A stretch of DNA of 20,636 nt from Pleurotus djamor. Its lineage: Eukaryota; Basidiomycota; Agaricomycetes; Agaricales; Pleurotaceae. Both the position numbers and the translations under genes were made by a program. The notes under the pieces are model-generated. The model was not told the DNA's origin. It searched no databases and saw nothing but the letters and a program-made list of their open reading frames with translations. The stretch covers positions 1 to 20,636 of the forward strand of contig JAPEVF010000795.1 in the NCBI GenBank assembly GCA_029747585.1, in the 5' to 3' direction. Of this stretch, positions 20,031-20,636 are shown piece by piece; position 1 is the first letter of the stretch; each line of letters begins with the position of its first letter.

Positions 20031-20073
20031 AAAGACTCGAAACACTCTCACCGCTCAAAAGACTCGAAACACT
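20031..20073. repeat. 16-nt direct repeat
   Basis: AAAGACTCGAAACACT at 20031-20046 and 20058-20073. Partial copies (AAGACTC, GAAGACTC) occur before and after. Confidence 0.7.
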
Positions 20074-20095
20074 AGGAAGACTCCGACACCTCGAT

Positions 20096-20116
20096 ATCAA
20101 TAATCAATAATCAATA
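20096..20116. repeat. (ATCAATA)3
   Basis: Three exact seven-base units in tandem. Confidence 0.85.
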
Positions 20117-20182
20117 TTAGTCCTTCCTTCCTTGTCTCTCCTTTCCTCATATACCTCCCTCTTCACCCACTAGCGTTCTGCT

Positions 20183-20636
20183 CTGATACTATTCCTCCGT
20201 CGGTAGTCCTCCATACGCGGCAAACCGCATACCATCGAGTCCGAGACTTCGCCTCCCCATTGACGGTATTTCAGGTTAGGAGTCCTAGGAGATACAGGAG
20301 ATACAGGAGCTCCACCTTCACAACCAACACAATTCACCACACTATCCACCATCCTCACACTCACCACCATCCACGCAACCACCAGCCCACCTTCAACAAG
20401 CCAACCAACCGCCAAATCCACTTGCGACCACTCTCTCTCTTTTCTGATATCGATTGTCCGTCCGAGTCAATAAGTACTGCTCCATACCGCACACCTTCGA
20501 GTCCGACACTCCCCCGAAAGGGTATTCCAGGAGTCTTAGGAGATACAGGAGCTCCGAGGCCCAACCAATCCACCACACCGACACAATTCACCACACCAAC
20601 TGCCAGACAATCCACGCAACCGCCAACACAGCCGAC
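20183..20636. repeat. diverged tandem repeat of about 250 bp, running off the edge
   Basis: Two copies share an order of words: CTGATA start, CCGCA[TC]ACC, TCGAGTCCGA, GGTATT, GGAGATACAGGAG, ACACAATTCACCACAC, then ATCCACGCAACC. Copy 1 spans about 20183-20342 plus tail; copy 2 spans about 20443-20596 plus tail, ending at the window edge. Copy 1 has an extra GGAGATACA unit. Translations of both strands are Pro/Ser-rich without motif. Confidence 0.65.

Larger units (their letters stand above)
19135..20182. other. CT/CA-rich tract with many microsatellites
   Basis: No gene supported. Plus-strand ORFs at 19136-19504 and 19254-19766 overlap in different frames and are P/S/L-rich because the DNA is C-rich and stop-poor. 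Individual repeats are listed separately. Confidence 0.5.

Overview
This is nuclear DNA of a filamentous fungus, most probably an agaricomycete (mushroom-forming basidiomycete). Genes are split by many very short introns (49-75 nt is usual) with GT..AG ends, the secreted and signalling protein families are of types I associate with Agaricomycetes, and the intergenic DNA is rich in pyrimidine tracts. Two single N bases (1647 and 6949) point to a draft assembly. All gene models below were assembled by hand from splice signals, reading-frame phase and comparison between paralogs inside the window. No database was searched.

Layout. Positions 1-8291 hold five genes, all on the minus strand: a six-cysteine small secreted protein cut by the left edge (1-541); two tandem copies of a short-chain dehydrogenase/reductase (1518-2832, apparently intact; 3370-4688, carrying a one-base frameshift in exon 3); and two tandem copies of a cytoplasmic protein with a helical-bundle N-terminus resembling the fungal MLKL/HeLo-like family (5158-6403 and 6993-8291). 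Positions 8292-9999 hold no convincing gene, apart from a doubtful 60-codon ORF. They contain a GC-rich repeat and the CT-rich promoter of the next gene. Positions 10000-13157 (plus strand) hold the ten-exon housekeeping gene for glycyl-tRNA synthetase, GRS1, with an upstream in-frame ATG that would add a mitochondrial targeting peptide. Positions 13158-20636 (about 7.5 kb) are a gene-poor tract with conspicuous C-over-G asymmetry on the plus strand, microsatellites, and a diverged tandem repeat of roughly 250 bp running off the right edge.

How the genes fit together. There is no evident pathway linking all of them. The left half is a typical accessory region: tandem duplication (SDR pair, helical-bundle pair), one decaying copy, a secreted protein and a tRNA-like element. 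The most intriguing content is the helical-bundle pair. Each protein joins a membrane-active-type four-helix domain and a coiled coil, through a diverged P/S/Q-rich linker, to a strongly conserved C-terminal beta/Asn-rich block. That order recalls HET-S/MLKL-type cell-death executors with an amyloid-like signalling motif, here without any kinase or NLR domain. GRS1 marks the start of a stable housekeeping segment.
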